Made by a program: the position numbers and the translations under genes. The notes beneath the pieces were generated by a model. It was not told the origin of the DNA. It ran no database searches and saw only the letters and a program-made list of their open reading frames with translations. From Sanghuangporus weigelae (taxonomy: Eukaryota > Basidiomycota > Agaricomycetes > Hymenochaetales > Hymenochaetaceae), in NCBI GenBank assembly GCA_033182465.1, contig CP137322.1, forward strand, positions 62,001 to 126,000: a stretch of DNA of 64,000 nt, in the 5' to 3' direction. The first letter of the stretch is position 1. Each line of letters starts with the position of its first letter. Positions 34,114 through 46,200 of this stretch are shown piece by piece.

Positions 34114-35432
34114 ATGACAACCGCACCCGACGTTCGCGTTCTGACGTCCTCGGATGGATGCCATATCTACGCAGACGCAATCGGCGACTCGTCAAAGCCA
34201 TGCCTCGTGTTCATTCATGGATTTTCCCTTAGCGCCGCCGTCTTTGATAACATTTTCTTCGACGTGCGATACTCTTCGGAGTTTTTCTTAGTAAGCAAAG
34301 CTTTGTACCTTATGTTGATTTCCTACGCCTAACGCGAAGCTTCAGGTCAGATATGATATGCGAGGGTGAGCTTTGGCTTGTATAAGTTGCATTACATTAC
34401 CCTAAAGCCGGCAGCCGTCGTGTGCCTCTGGCTTATGTTAATTTACTATCCAGGCACGGACGGAGCGGCAAACCGGATACGATTGACGAATACGCTTCAA
34501 GACTTTATGCCGACGATTTTGCTGCTGTTCTTCATGCCTTCAAAGTACGCAGGCCTGTCATTATCACTTGGTGAGCTGTCCTCCGGCTTTTCTTAAGCAA
34601 AGGCGTGTCTCAATTATCCGATTTCAGGAGCCTCGGCGGTGAGCTAATCAACGACATGGTCGCGACACTTGTCGCTCACAGCCAATAATCTTCTACAGCC
34701 ACAGTGACTGCCGACATAGCTGCACATCTTCCTCAAGACACACTGGCTGGTATTGTTTACATGGCGCCGTGCCCCTACATCGGATTGATGCCGTCCATTG
34801 GCACCCCATTCATTCTCAATCTCCTCTACGATATAACCTCCGCGGACGACGCTACGTCTGCTGATGATAACATGCAAATTTTCTTTAATTCCTGCTTCAC
34901 TGACGCGGAAAAGACTCCCTGGGAGACCCGTGCTCTTTGGCAAGGTAAGCATATGTCAATTACTCATACATATCAACTGAGAGTTTAAACCCTCGCCAGG
35001 CATGTCAACATTTCAGCGACCTCGTCATCGCCGCTTCGTCGTTTCACGGTCACAGGATCCGACTCGATTACTGCAACTTGGCGTCCAAGGTCTTCCTGTA
35101 CTTGTACTCATCGGAACTAAAGATCCGCAAATAAAGACCGAATCGCTGAGGACAGAAATGGAAAAGTCGTTCTCAAATGTGGATTTCTGCGCTCTGGAAG
35201 GTGCAGGCCACTCCATTCACTACGAGAATAAGAATGAAGTGATGAAGAGGATCATCTTATTTGCAAGGAAGACGTTAACAATGGTGAGATCTCAGACAAA
35301 TTTTCACCGAAAGTACCGTTCAATTCTGACTGTTTATTGTAGAGAAAAAAGTCCGACAGCATCTCTCGGGTAGAGAAGCAACCTGGCTCCTTCCGTGCGT
35401 TCCAAAGGGTATTCCGTGATCTCGTGTATTGA
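34114..35432 (+). CDS. Alpha/beta-hydrolase with an 11-nt micro-exon
   Basis: Exons 34114-34290, 34346-34365, 34454-34570, 34628-34638, 34699-34944, 35000-35283 and 35343-35432 give 314 residues in phase. Family landmarks in order: oxyanion-loop FIHGFSLSA, RYDMRGHGRSGKP, nucleophile elbow ITWSLGAT (Ser embedded in W-S-L-G), the acid region VLIGTKDPQIKTE and the catalytic His in EGAGHSIHYE. It has neither a signal peptide nor a membrane segment, so a cytosolic esterase, lactonase or epoxide-hydrolase-like role is possible; the substrate cannot be read from sequence. The codon of the catalytic serine lies wholly in an 11-nt exon, so correct splicing is essential for activity. Confidence 0.82.
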
Positions 35433-37410
35433 CTTGCTGTCCATTGCCCTGCTTCGATTCTCCGTTCTCCAGATCGACTCTTAGACTTCACCGTTTATCT
35501 ACGCTTGTTCCTTAACAGATATTGGTTCTGATTGAGCACGTGTAAACTACCCTTATCTAGTCTCATGAGATTCCATATTTATCCTTAGCTGTAACATTAG
35601 AATCTGTTTAGTAATGATAGTCGCGCACTTTAACCCTCTGCGAGAAGCAAACCGCCGATCGCGAGTCGCCGGAGAGATTTCATAACGTCGAATAAGTCAG
35701 TATTTGCCTCCGGAGCCACGGATTCGGCTATAGAAAGCCGGGGTTGAATCCTGAGAGGGCCAATCGCATTTTATTTATAAGAAATAAAGTTAAGTAATAT
35801 TGTGGGGATAATCATCAATCAGCTGACCCTCATTAGAGACCTACTTACAGTTCATCACAAAACCGATACCAATAGTAATGGGTGATCCCTTCAGGTATAT
35901 GGTGCGCAGGGCAGTATAAGTCCGCATCCGATCTCCAGATTAAAGCTATAAAGATCAGTGGAAACTGAACAGGATTCATCTATGCTGCTCCAGCATCTGC
36001 GACACACAGATGAAACACAACTAGACTTTGTGTGTCTAATTACTGAACACATCCAGTTCACTCGAACGATATGCGAGGGTGCAGATCTGCTCGAGCCGCG
36101 CTCTATTTGGTTACATCGGAACGGTCAGTTCATCATCTCTGGATTAATAAAAACCTTCTCACTCATTTGGCATACAATACTATAGCCGAACACACGATAC
36201 GGGCCAAGTGTATCTCTCGGTAATCATCGGGCAATCAAGACAGGAGACATGCACGCACTGCGTCCAATAAGCAGTTGCAGTCTAAGAAACCCAGAGTTCA
36301 TAACTACCCTTGTGTCCAATATCTACGCGTTATCGGCTGAACCTGTTATTACTCTTTTAGCTCCTGGGACTGAACTTATCCGCAACATTAACGTGTCTGC
36401 GAACGGACAGGCAAAGGTTATGCGTTGAATCAACGATCTTCTCGACACATATCACCGAATGCTATTTGAACAAATCGAAACCTGAGATACACATGAAAAA
36501 CGAGTTGATTCTTATGGATTAATTGAAGCTGTATTAATTGAGTCACCGAGTCTTTCTTCAAAATTCAATGCGCTGAAGCTGGAGTGTCTATTTCCTAGAA
36601 AAGTTGTCTATAGGCTCTCTGAACGTCGGATCTAGCTTAGCTATATGCAGTTACATTTTCGCCAGCCCATTCGATGGTCAAGCATTTCTCCTCGGTGTCC
36701 TGTTTAAACAAGATGGGTCACTAGATCGGGAACCAGGACAGTTGGATCGACCCATCCAAAGATTCAAGACATTTCACTGAAAATCAATCGAGCTTTCCTT
36801 ATTCGAAATCGCCAACTCAAACACAGTGGAAGAAATACTATCGCGCTCGTATGGCGGGCACAACAATCGGCATTTTCTTGGTTATTAGCGAAGCAAGGTT
36901 ATGTAAGGCAATCGACCGGCTGTGAGGAATGCCCATCCCATCAATGAGAAATGTTACGGCAATGCCGCAGCTTATCAGAGAGTGAATAACATTCTGGAAA
37001 GAACGAATGAGTTTCCCGCAAGGTCGTTGAGTCATGACATAGCAGAGAGAAAAGTACCGTGAAAGATAAACTCGAAAGAGACCGCGTATATACTTATACT
37101 TGGTTGGGGAACGAACGTCCTTCAATGTTTTCCATCCTCCAATTAGCACTAATCAGCATCTGACATGCCTGCGTCATGACAATATCTCATTCATCCGATC
37201 ACGGACCTTCCGCCCTTGTCATTCTTACATGTCGTTATTCCATGGACGATTAGAAGCCAGTAATAGTCCGCTGCTTCGAGCTCCTTAAAAGGCATGCCGA
37301 AGGATAGACATTGCTCTTTTGAGCGGCTGCAAAGGATCGGGTACGATCGGGCGTGATAGATCTTTATTCTGTTTTGTAGGTCAAAGGCGGCTTAGAATCT
37401 GGACAGTTAA
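35433..37410. other. Long gene-poor stretch
   Basis: About 2 kb of AT-rich DNA with short frames. It holds a possible decayed coding tract (36249-36620, listed separately) and simple intergenic sequence. Confidence 0.4.
36249..36620 (+). pseudogene. Decayed coding tract of unknown origin
   Basis: A frame starting at 36249 runs 59 codons (including SLRNPEFITTLVSNIYALSA and LLAPGTELIRNINVS) to a stop at 36426. The same frame continues in protein-like fashion beyond it (INDLLDTYHRMLFEQIET, DSYGLIEAVLIESPSLSSKF) with one further stop. The amphipathic look and the long runs between stops suggest a former gene. No family was recognised. Confidence 0.3.
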
Positions 37411-37540
37411 CACACCGGGCAAAAACTCATTCCGCGCCCTTAGAAATTTTGATCGGAACGGGTGAGCTCTCATCCGATTGGCTCTTTTTCCATTCTGGGT
37501 AACATTTTCACGGTTCGGAAATGAGTTTTTGCCCGGTGTG
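37411..37540. mobile_element. Short MITE with TAA duplication (PIF/Harbinger-like)
   Basis: 130 bp. The left end CACACCGGGCAAAAACTCAT is mirrored at the right end as ATGAGTTTTTGCCCGGTGTG. It is flanked by TAA at 37408-37410 and 37541-37543, a 3-bp TWA target duplication typical of PIF/Harbinger elements. There is no coding capacity, and the whole could fold into one hairpin. It lies in the gap downstream of the minus-strand GH28 gene. Confidence 0.88.
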
Positions 37541-37701
37541 TAAAGCTTAGGCGGGGTGGAAGTTCCGGTTTCATTGCGAGGTGCGCGGGAAATGGCGAGT
37601 TACGTAAAACCTTACGTCATATATATTACCCGAGTGACCGATGTTACGTTATTTTTACCTAGGTTGTTACATGTGCTCATGATCTGATCTGGTGCTCTGA
37701 T

Positions 37702-39219
37702 TCAGGATGTACACTGGAAACCAACAGGGTTCAGAACATTGCTGCATTGGACCTCTCTCCCCGTTCCATTTGTTGCGATGCCATCAAATCCAAGCACGCG
37801 AACTCCTGGACACGGTGCCGCAGCGCTGCATTGAAGAAGTGCAAGGATATCTGTGCTCTCTGTTCCACGAATGTTCTCCCAAGTTACATCGGAAATTTGA
37901 AAGGTCGACGTATCGCATCCTGCGGTCGCTCCGATATACGATGTGCATTGAGTAATATACGCGGCTTCTCTGGTTAAGTTTTGCACAGTCCAGTCACGGA
38001 ATGCTTATCTGTATGTCAATCCATATCTATCGTCATAGGTCTTACATCTGCTCACTCAGATTTTTAGCGTAGCCAATTCCCCCACCTCCACCTACACAAA
38101 CATTGAGCATAAGAAACTCGGTAGTCTAGGTATGAAGTCCGTACCATTTGGCGGAAAGCCTTGCTGAACACCAGTCCAAGTTTTAACCCATCCGGTAAAC
38201 TGGCACTCAGTGCAAGTGATTCGCTCCGCTAGGACATTTTCGATGTATTCATAAACTCCCAGATATTGTCCGATTGAACCGATCGCAACGCCAGTGCCGT
38301 GATAGAAGTGCGAGTCTTGTATCAGAATATTTGAAGAGTTGGCCTTGGGAGCGATGAAATCGTCGCCGTTGTCAACAGTCCAGTTTCGAAAGATTATGTC
38401 TGAAGAATAGAAAGTATCCACGCCATCCGTATTTTGCGTTGGAGCCTAGCAAGGGGAGCAAATCATTGGACTTCTTTATCCTTTACTCTTACTCTTAAAG
38501 GCAAGTTTACCTGACTAAATGAGGTACTGTTGACATATATGTTCTGAAGCAACAGATCCTTGGACCACATGATTGCCATCGACCAGAACTGGGACTGAAC
38601 GAATCGAATCCCGTCAAAAACTGAGTCCATCGTGCTCGTAATCATCAAATTGATCGGTCGACCAGCCAAGTTCGAAGTGCCATTGGCCAGATCATACCTT
38701 TATGAACACATCAAACTTTGGACTTTAGTGGAAGATCTCGGAGCGCACCATAGCTGTCCGTTTCCATTAAAGGTTCCAATTCCATGCCCTTCCCAATACA
38801 CGTCCTTACCTCCAAACATCCATGCGACAGTTTGATTCTGATACCCCAATTGAAGGCCATTTTCCCTCCAGTAATCAAGGTCCGTACTCCACTGTATAAC
38901 AAGCCTCAGCTACGTGCACAAGACCGTGCATGAAGCCTACCAGAAGGGTTCCCTTCATATCAATCTTGACGTTTTGTAGGCCCGTAGTCACCATGACTCT
39001 GTCGATGTGGAACGTTCCTTCTGTGAGCACAATTATGCTATCGCGAGAGCATTGTTCAAAGGTCGTCACAATAGCCACGGAGTCGTCACCGCCTGATGGG
39101 TTCGGTGTGATTGTACACACCGTATTTGCGGACTCAGGAGCAAACCGCGCGACAGAAAGTGTGTAGAAGAGGAAGAATAATAGTATTGCGTCGAGCATCT
39201 TTGCGCGGGATCTAGCCAT
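37702..39219 (-). CDS. GH28 pectinase-family glycoside hydrolase, copy 2
   Basis: Exons 38941-39219, 38749-38891, 38511-38697, 38145-38445, 38056-38091 and 37702-38003 give 415 residues. The four internal exons have exactly the same lengths (143, 187, 301 and 36 nt) as in the copy at 28.9-30.5 kb, so the two genes are paralogues by DNA duplication, now on opposite strands about 7 kb apart. The N-terminus is hydrophobic (MLDAILLFFLFYTLSVARF) and fits a signal peptide. Motifs are the same: NTDGVDTFYSS, NWTVDNGDDFIAPK, YHGTGVAIGSIGQY and GWVKTWTG, again with Thr in place of the GHG His and no RIK Arg. It is probably a secreted enzyme acting on pectin side regions. Both copies look intact. Confidence 0.9.
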
Positions 39220-39592
39220 CGCAGCCTTGCATTCAGACTATATACCAGTCGGAATCAAAACACTTCTAGCTAAGGAATCTATGAGACGGGCCGTAAAAAT
39301 GGGAAGACGGCAATGAATGACACGGAGAATTTGCGATGAGTGATCATGTGCGCTTATTTCAGAGCATTCCTGGCTCTACCAGAAGGTCATGTCAAGAATA
39401 TTTCCCGAAATATATGACGGAGAAAATATAGAAGCCGTAGAGAGAAGACGAACGACAGGATAGTAGTACGGTTACAGAAGGCATTCCGAAAGCGGAGAAA
39501 TAAATTGAAGTCGGAGTCCAAATATCCAGCTCCAACCATACTCACGAGGTCACTTCTGTGCTTCGTCATCGTCATTCTTTACCACCATGACC
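39220..39592. promoter_or_regulatory. Shared divergent promoter region
   Basis: 372-bp gap between the minus-strand GH28 gene and the plus-strand questin-oxidase-like gene. Both must start from it. A TATAT-like segment lies near 39240 for the GH28 side. No defined operator is visible. Confidence 0.4.
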
Positions 39593-41308
39593 ATGGACTC
39601 AGAGATATCGCAAGGCATACTTCATTTTCCGGGTTCCAATCATATAACCAAAGAACTTGTGAAACGCCTCTTAGAGGAAGACTTGAAGAAACATCACTGC
39701 TTCTATGGACAAGTCGGGTTTCATAATCACCTGCCACACCAGTAAGTAGAAGGAACGATGTACGCCCGGAAATGCGCGGACAATGACAACGCATCTAGCA
39801 TATTAGCTCTATATGACCTCGGAGCTCCACCCAAAGTCTTACAAGATATGTATGATTTGGAAGCGAAGGTACAAAGCCCAATAAACCTAGTGGATCGTCA
39901 GACACAAATTGTCGCTCCCCTGGACCTAATTATTACGAAAGAGAATTGGACAGGACATATCGGTCATGAAGAGTATCAATGCTTCTCTACAAGTGTTACG
40001 CGTGTCTTACGATCCCTGCAGAAATTATATTGCTTACCTTAAGTTCTTCACAGAAGAGATCGTGAGTTAATGTTTTTGGAAACTGATAATACAACCATCG
40101 AGCAATATATAGAAAAACATCGGAATCTCAGACTGCCTGGAAGAATATGTTTTTTCAGCAAGGGCGAACGCTAACGAGAATAATATGTTACTGAGATTGG
40201 TCGGTGGCGCGTCAGTATGATTTCGCTCCACCGAGCTGAGCTCACTTAATGACACATTCGATAGCGTCCATCCACTCATCCAGATTGGTGTACGTATAAC
40301 ATCTTTTAAGATCCGCATCATTTATCAGATATTTTTTTAGTACGGCATCGAGTTCAGTATGCCTTCCATAACAGCTTCAGGTACGCCTTTGCCTTACTCC
40401 GATGTGAAGAGGATTTCATGGATCTACATGTTAAAGGTCTGGCTGAAACCGCAGTGACAAAACCCATACCATCATCACTTTACGATGATACCCCAAATTC
40501 CTCAGTGGAAGATATTACGGTTCTCTCAATCATCAGGCAGATGTACGATTCCGATAAACTCGTACCTGTAATGCCATACCAGCCTGATGCGCTCTTGAGT
40601 ACTCGTATGAAGGATGCTATGACAAACGGGAGGCCTGAAGAGATTCGCCGACTCTCTGCCCAACTTTCTATTGAAGACAACGTACAGTCCACTGAACTTG
40701 ACACACGGGTTGAAGAATTGATATGGGCCGCGACGCTTCTTACGGTCTCTAGTGGAAAGCATGGTCGCAAACCACGTCTCGATTTCTTCCTGATGCATCT
40801 CTTGACATCGTCGCTCTTTCTCCCTTCCCTCATAAGCGAGATCAAGACACAAAAGAACAAGGCGCGTCTTCTGCGCCTGTACGTTTCGACGATGCTTTTC
40901 ATCATGCTTCTTCGCGGCCGTCCTCGGATCGATCCGACGCTCATCATGAGCTATACCGATGCACCGAGACCATCTAAAGCTCGAAAGGATCCTGCAGATC
41001 ACAATCCTTGGCCGGCCATCATCGATGACGTTATTCATGCTCCCGACTCGCACACTGTCAAGACGATGCGCACATTGTATTACGGCGCCCAGAAGTACGG
41101 AGAAACACCTCCAGGGAAAGCAATCGGAGCATTTGACAAAGCGGGGTCCGAAACGCTGAAGGGTTCCGGTAAACTTGACGGTACAATCTTTATTCGCGCA
41201 GCAGGTGTCGTTATGGATATCATGAGTTGGATTACGCATGGCCAGAAAGAGGGTAGCTGGGACAGGAGTGCGCTCGGCTGGGACGAAGCATGGGATGGAC
41301 CCGACTAA
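39593..41308 (+). CDS. Questin oxidase-like protein (DUF4243)
   Basis: Exons 39593-39741, 39799-39972, 40022-40065, 40132-40210, 40265-40289, 40341-40380 and 40437-41308 give 460 residues. The family pattern is recognisable: N-terminal HHCFYGQVGFHNHLPHH, then LALYDLGAPPKVLQDMYD, ENWTGHIGHE, FFTEEI, MLLRLVGGA, HPLIQIGYGIEF and GLAETAVT, with DKLVPVMPYQPDALLSTRM after that. Members include questin oxidase, which performs Baeyer-Villiger-type ring opening of anthraquinones in fungal polyketide pathways; most basidiomycete members are uncharacterised. No polyketide synthase is in the window, so the natural substrate is open. The donor of intron 3 (GTTAAT at 40066) is weak but is the only one that keeps the family frame. 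Confidence 0.82.
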
Positions 41309-41517
41309 AGTGCTGTAGCAACGTAAGATTAATTCCTGGCAAGTAGTGCCAATGTGTTTTTAAGGACAGTTCGATTTGGAGATTCGTAGAAGCTTGTCTG
41401 CATCCTCCAAGGAGACACGGGAGATATGCGCAATGAATGTTACCTATTCGACCATTTTCGTGTATACGAGAGCTTGATCATCATATTCTAGCACTATCTC
41501 CTTCGGACCTGTAATTC

Positions 41518-41996
41518 CTAGAGAAAGTCGCAGCAGAATTGAACTTTGTTTATGTTGTCGCAGTCGTGCACGTTTGAGATGCAGTTACCGAACGTGGTGC
41601 CATTCGAGAGAATTCCAGTTTGAGGAATGCCCCTGATGAACCTGGTTATCACCACAACAATAATGACAAGTAAGCCGCGTACGATGTATCGCAATCAACA
41701 CTTGATCCTCCGCTATAAGATCCGCAGATATTGTCATCTGTTCCGCCCGCTTTGTAGTCCAAAGAGGAACAAGAAGAGTCGAATATAGCCGCCTCCTGTG
41801 TTTCGAACGGAAGGAGTATTTTATATAACTGCTTCCTCTTGAAAGCGATAATACGTACATTGTGAATGGTAACATGAACGAAGATCGTTCCGAGTGCAAT
41901 CTGTCCACTATCGCAAGCTACGAGAGCGAAAACGCCTCCAGTGGCGCTTAGGATGAGCGTGAGGCAAGCAAAGAGGCGAACAGAAAAAGTCGTCAT
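41518..41996 (-). CDS. Small secreted cysteine-rich protein (124 aa)
   Basis: Exons 41859-41996, 41683-41795 and 41518-41641. A clear signal peptide (MTTFSVRLFACLTLILSATGGVFA) is followed by a short mature part with about nine cysteines, ending NCISNVHDCDNINKVQFCCDFL. Basidiomycete genomes encode many such small secreted proteins; no family was assigned. The 41-nt intron 2 (41642-41682) is short but gives the only continuous frame to the Cys-rich end. A strong TATA box lies about 50 bp upstream. Possible roles are an extracellular effector or a wall-associated protein; this is inference. Confidence 0.55.
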
Positions 41997-42036
41997 CGGA
42001 TGTGAGTTTGTAATATCAGACAGCCTGAAGGCAAGC

Positions 42037-42047
42037 CTTATATATAC
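42037..42047 (-). promoter_or_regulatory. TATA box of the small secreted protein gene
   Basis: Minus-strand TATATATAAGG, about 45-50 bp before the ATG at 41996. Spacing and sequence fit a core promoter of a strongly regulated gene. Confidence 0.55.
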
Positions 42048-42598
42048 TAGAACGACCACCAACATTTTCTCGTGCTTTGATCTACTTTCGGGGAAGGGTA
42101 AGGGGTCCGGGTCCGTGAGAGACAGAAGAGGATTTTTGCCGTTAATGGATGCCGGCGAACAGAGAGGACTAACAAGTGAGAGCTGAACAAAACTCAAAAG
42201 GAATTCATGACGACTTTTGCGGGGAATGCAGTGCAGAAAGATGCGCTCGCGCTTCAAAATGAATCGTGCCGGTTGAAGAAGCATATATGCAATATTGAGC
42301 ACGAGAAAAAAATACGGGGATACCAGCCCGATAGATCCTGCATCAGACGCATAGACAAGCATAGCAGTGTCGAGTTGGTGACGTGCCTAGCGGTGTTGCA
42401 AAACTGCACACGCAAAGAGACCTGCATCAATGTATTATGTATATGTTGAGAGTGGGGTGTTATATTGAACTAAATGCAATACGAAGTACGATACCAATGA
42501 AATTGTTAACCGAGCCTTCCATAAATTTATAGCACGACGCAGACGCAACTTATGTCTGTGAGCGAAGGCTGCCCAATGTTCTCTCCCACATACGTCGC

Positions 42599-42953
42599 CT
42601 ATACTTCGAACCCATATCCGCGCATGCACTGGACGTGGGCTGCAACGAGAGCTTTGCACTTCTCGTTTGCCACATCGGCGTCATTCTTCATGTAGCATTC
42701 GTCCCGCGCTCGCTTGGTTTCCGGGCAAGCACAGCATCTGTTAGGATGAATGCATGTCAGTGGCCACCTTCCGGATGCGGTTTTCAGGACATACGGCTTT
42801 ATTCCCTGCGGGTTCAATGGGTTCACAGGTCTAGCATCTGCCGCTGGTTTTGTCTCTGGCGATGAACCGCCCCACCACGTCGCGAGCTATAATGCCAGCT
42901 TCAGCACGATCAGCGTAATGAAGAGACTTGTTTCTACTCACCTTGCCAAACAT
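42599..42953 (-). CDS. COX17: Cytochrome c oxidase copper chaperone Cox17
   Basis: Exons 42942-42953 (only 12 nt: Met-Phe-Gly-Lys), 42795-42886 and 42599-42737 give 80 residues. It carries the copper-binding KPCCAC motif, with Cys36, 37 and 39, formed across intron 2. The twin Cx9C pattern is exact: Cys39-Cys49 and Cys62-Cys72. The C-terminus HVQCMRGYGFEV is typical of the family. The protein is imported and oxidised by the Mia40 pathway in the mitochondrial intermembrane space and passes Cu(I) to Sco1 and Cox11 for cytochrome oxidase assembly. The tiny first exon makes the gene easy to miss. Confidence 0.95.
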
Positions 42954-43288
42954 GACCGACCGACAGTGACCAACAACGCGAGCATGGTCAAACAAAAACG
43001 ATAGATATGTGGTATTGGTAAGGTAAGCACGTCAGAAGCGCGTGATCGTGGGTGCTTATGGCAGACTGTATAATGACCATTACGTCACACGTGTGTGTGT
43101 CCAATTCAACTTCGTGCCCATCTATTCGTACGTACGTACGCAATAATACCTGAAAATCCATCAAACAGGCTCGGCTTGGAGCTCGTTTCATGCGCGTATC
43201 AATCCCCAGATCTTATCCCAGCATTTTTCGCCTTTAAGATCACGTAAGTAACCGATGTTGTCGCTCGTCACGACGTTCGAGACATCAA
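42954..43288. promoter_or_regulatory. Divergent promoter region of COX17 and the Zn2Cys6 gene
   Basis: 335-bp gap between divergently transcribed genes. It contains short alternating runs (ACACGTGTGTGTGTCC near 43090 and CGTACGTACGTACGC near 43128). No specific regulator site can be named. Confidence 0.4.
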
Positions 43289-46200
43289 ATGGAGTCGTTC
43301 ACATTGCATGAGCAGAACACGCTTCTTTCCTGTCCGCTAACAATGTCGTTGCGCTCGTCGGATGTGGCATTTGAACGAAGAGATTTCACAGGTGATGGTG
43401 TGTCGAGGACGAAAAGAAGGAAGAAGACGAACGCATTTGTCGAGTATCAGCCATCCGACGGTTCACTGAAGAAGGTTCCTTCTGGAAAGCAGAAGTTGAA
43501 TCCAGAACCGCGAAGGAATCTATCATGTGCGGAATGCAGGAGGTGAGATATCAAACTTCTCTCTGTTAAGAGTCGTATGAAATGATGCTTTCAAGGCTGA
43601 AACTAAAGTGCGATCGTGTGCGTGTTCCCTTCATCTGACCTTTTCTAGTCCTTAATTTCCGTAGGTATTTCCGTGTCGCGCATGCGTGAGACGAGGATGT
43701 CAGGGTATCTGCCCTAACGGTTTGCTTCTATGCGTGTGTCACATCTGCCTTTTCTGACACGAACAACCAGGTTCTTTGGTCTCAGGAAAGGGTACAAGGT
43801 GATTCATCTATTGAAGAAATACTAAGAATACTTAATCTTGTTTCCCTGGTTTAGATATGTCCTTGCGAACACGGAGAGACTTCATAAGAAGATTTCAGCA
43901 ATGTCTGAACGCATCCTCGAATTAGAGGAAGCGTTACAAACTTTATACGAAGAACACCGGATCTGTCTACTGCGATCTCGCCACGGTGGACACGGCGATT
44001 CTGGCAAGTATTTACGTCCTCCGACACACCCGCTTCTCGTTGGCGAGAAACTATTGGTGAAAGGCCAGTTGGAGCTGTATGGCGAAGTGCCCGAACAGGA
44101 GTCTCCTGACTTGACAGAAAAGCCGCAACAGATCGATGGGCAACTCGAAAGAAGCTCGCTTGAACGGTTGCGTGAGGACAATGAGGGTGGCAAGTTGTGT
44201 CATGATTCCGAAACAGGCGCACGCGCACTACGGACTACCGTTGGTGTCCTGAAGTCGCTTGAGAATCAAACGTCGATTATGTCCTCGTTAACGATACCGA
44301 AGCTTGCTGCCTTATTTTGGCCAGTGTGGAAGAAAGCCGCTCACGGAGCGTCCGCGATTGCTGAGATGAACGATGTGCCGTTTGGCGATTCGAACCTACA
44401 GCTTGCGAAGTCGAAGCTTCTCGGGACACTGCCTTCGCGCGATGAAGCAGAGCGTCTGTGCTCTGTAGCCCGTGATACTGGCTTCTTCATGTATGAATCA
44501 CGTTGTTTATAGTCTTATTGGTGCCTGACTTCTCTAGACTTAACTATATCTTAACGAATGCCGACTTAGCCGGAATCATAAGCAACGTTTATGAAAAGCG
44601 ATCCGCGGATATCTCTATGGTCAACGCGGGACTGCTCTTCATTATGATCGGAGTCGGCATACATATGGATTATTCTTCATCGGAAGCGAGCTATAATCCA
44701 GAGGTGGACGAAACAGTGGAATACTATGTCAGCAGGTCTCGCGCAGCTATGGCTTTGCACGCTCTCGGAAAGGACGTCAATCATCCGTCAAACCTTGAAC
44801 TGCGCGCTGTTCAATATCACGTATGTACTATACCGAGTCGCGTCCTCATACATTACTGATTGGAATCTTCCGCTAGTTCTTATTCATGCTGGTGCTGGTG
44901 CTCCTTTCCTTGCGTGGACAAGATACTCAGAAAAAAACCGATGCCATGGATGTCTTGGTGTCTCTCGTTAAGCATGTAAGTAGTTTGGTTGTTCAATTCA
45001 ACGAAATGCTTCACGATTTTTTTCATCTAGACTAACCTTCGTAAGTATCTGTGTTACGTATAAATTAAGAACATTTAACACTCTCCTCTTTCCAAAGATA
45101 CTGAGAGATCGTACTCGAAATATACCGAAAAAGAACAAGATGATCGTCGTTTCCTGTTGTACGAAATCCTGAGCGTCGTGGGCGAAACGGTGGGTTCGCC
45201 CAAGAATGAGACAAACTCCACACTCACTTCCCCTCAGTGCCTTGCTCAAGATCTTCCTATGCCTCTTTCCTCCGTAGACGTGTGTCATCCACTTTCGTCC
45301 AGGAACGATGCAGACCGCTTCCCTTCGGGAGTCGAGGCAGAATGTACGTATTCTAAAATTACACGTCGACGTTACGCATTCAAAGTCGTTCTTAGATTAT
45401 AATCGTAGACGTGACTTCTATGTCAACTGTCTAAAACCAATTCTCGATCTGCGTTCAATTCCGCCTTCCAATATCCCTTATTCTGACATTCTAGAGCTCG
45501 ACTGCAAAATCAGGACCTTCCCGTTTCCGCCAGCAGTCCTGCAAGACCACGACGCTGAGCCTACTGACATACCGGAAGACAATCCCTTCTTGTGGCGGAG
45601 ACTCAAACTACTTCGATTCTTAAGCACTTATCGCGTCAACACTCTGTTGCTTCATCTTCACAGAAGATTTATGCAACAATGCTTGAGCTCAAAAGGATCG
45701 GTGCTTGCTCACCTGTACTTCGCGTCAGTAGTCGCGAGTTGTCGCAGCGCATGGATCATCATCCGAAACACCGACTCTATGCATCGAGCCTATCCAGAAC
45801 TCGTCAACAGGCTGGGACTTCCTTGGTATAATGTCCTTTGCGCAGCTGTACGTTTACTCACTCTCGTCAGATTTGGAGTATTACTGATACTAGGCATATG
45901 TCGTCTAAGACTGCAAATTTCATTCTCCTCGAACGTGTCCCTTACTGCCCACTGGCTCCTTATTGCCTTCGCGAGCTGAACCGTGCTGCGGATGTTATCG
46001 AAAGGGCTTCAACTACCAGCTCAGAAATAGCAGGGAGGGCTTCAGTACGTTGTACAGCTTTAATTTCCTCTGAGAAGTCGCTGGTTCATTTTTATAAAGC
46101 CCATCGTCCGTCAATTCGTAGTGAGAGGAACTGAATCCTTGCGACGCTGGAAGGAAGCTCTGGAAGCAGCTTTGGATACGAATGTCCGCCTCCATGCTCG

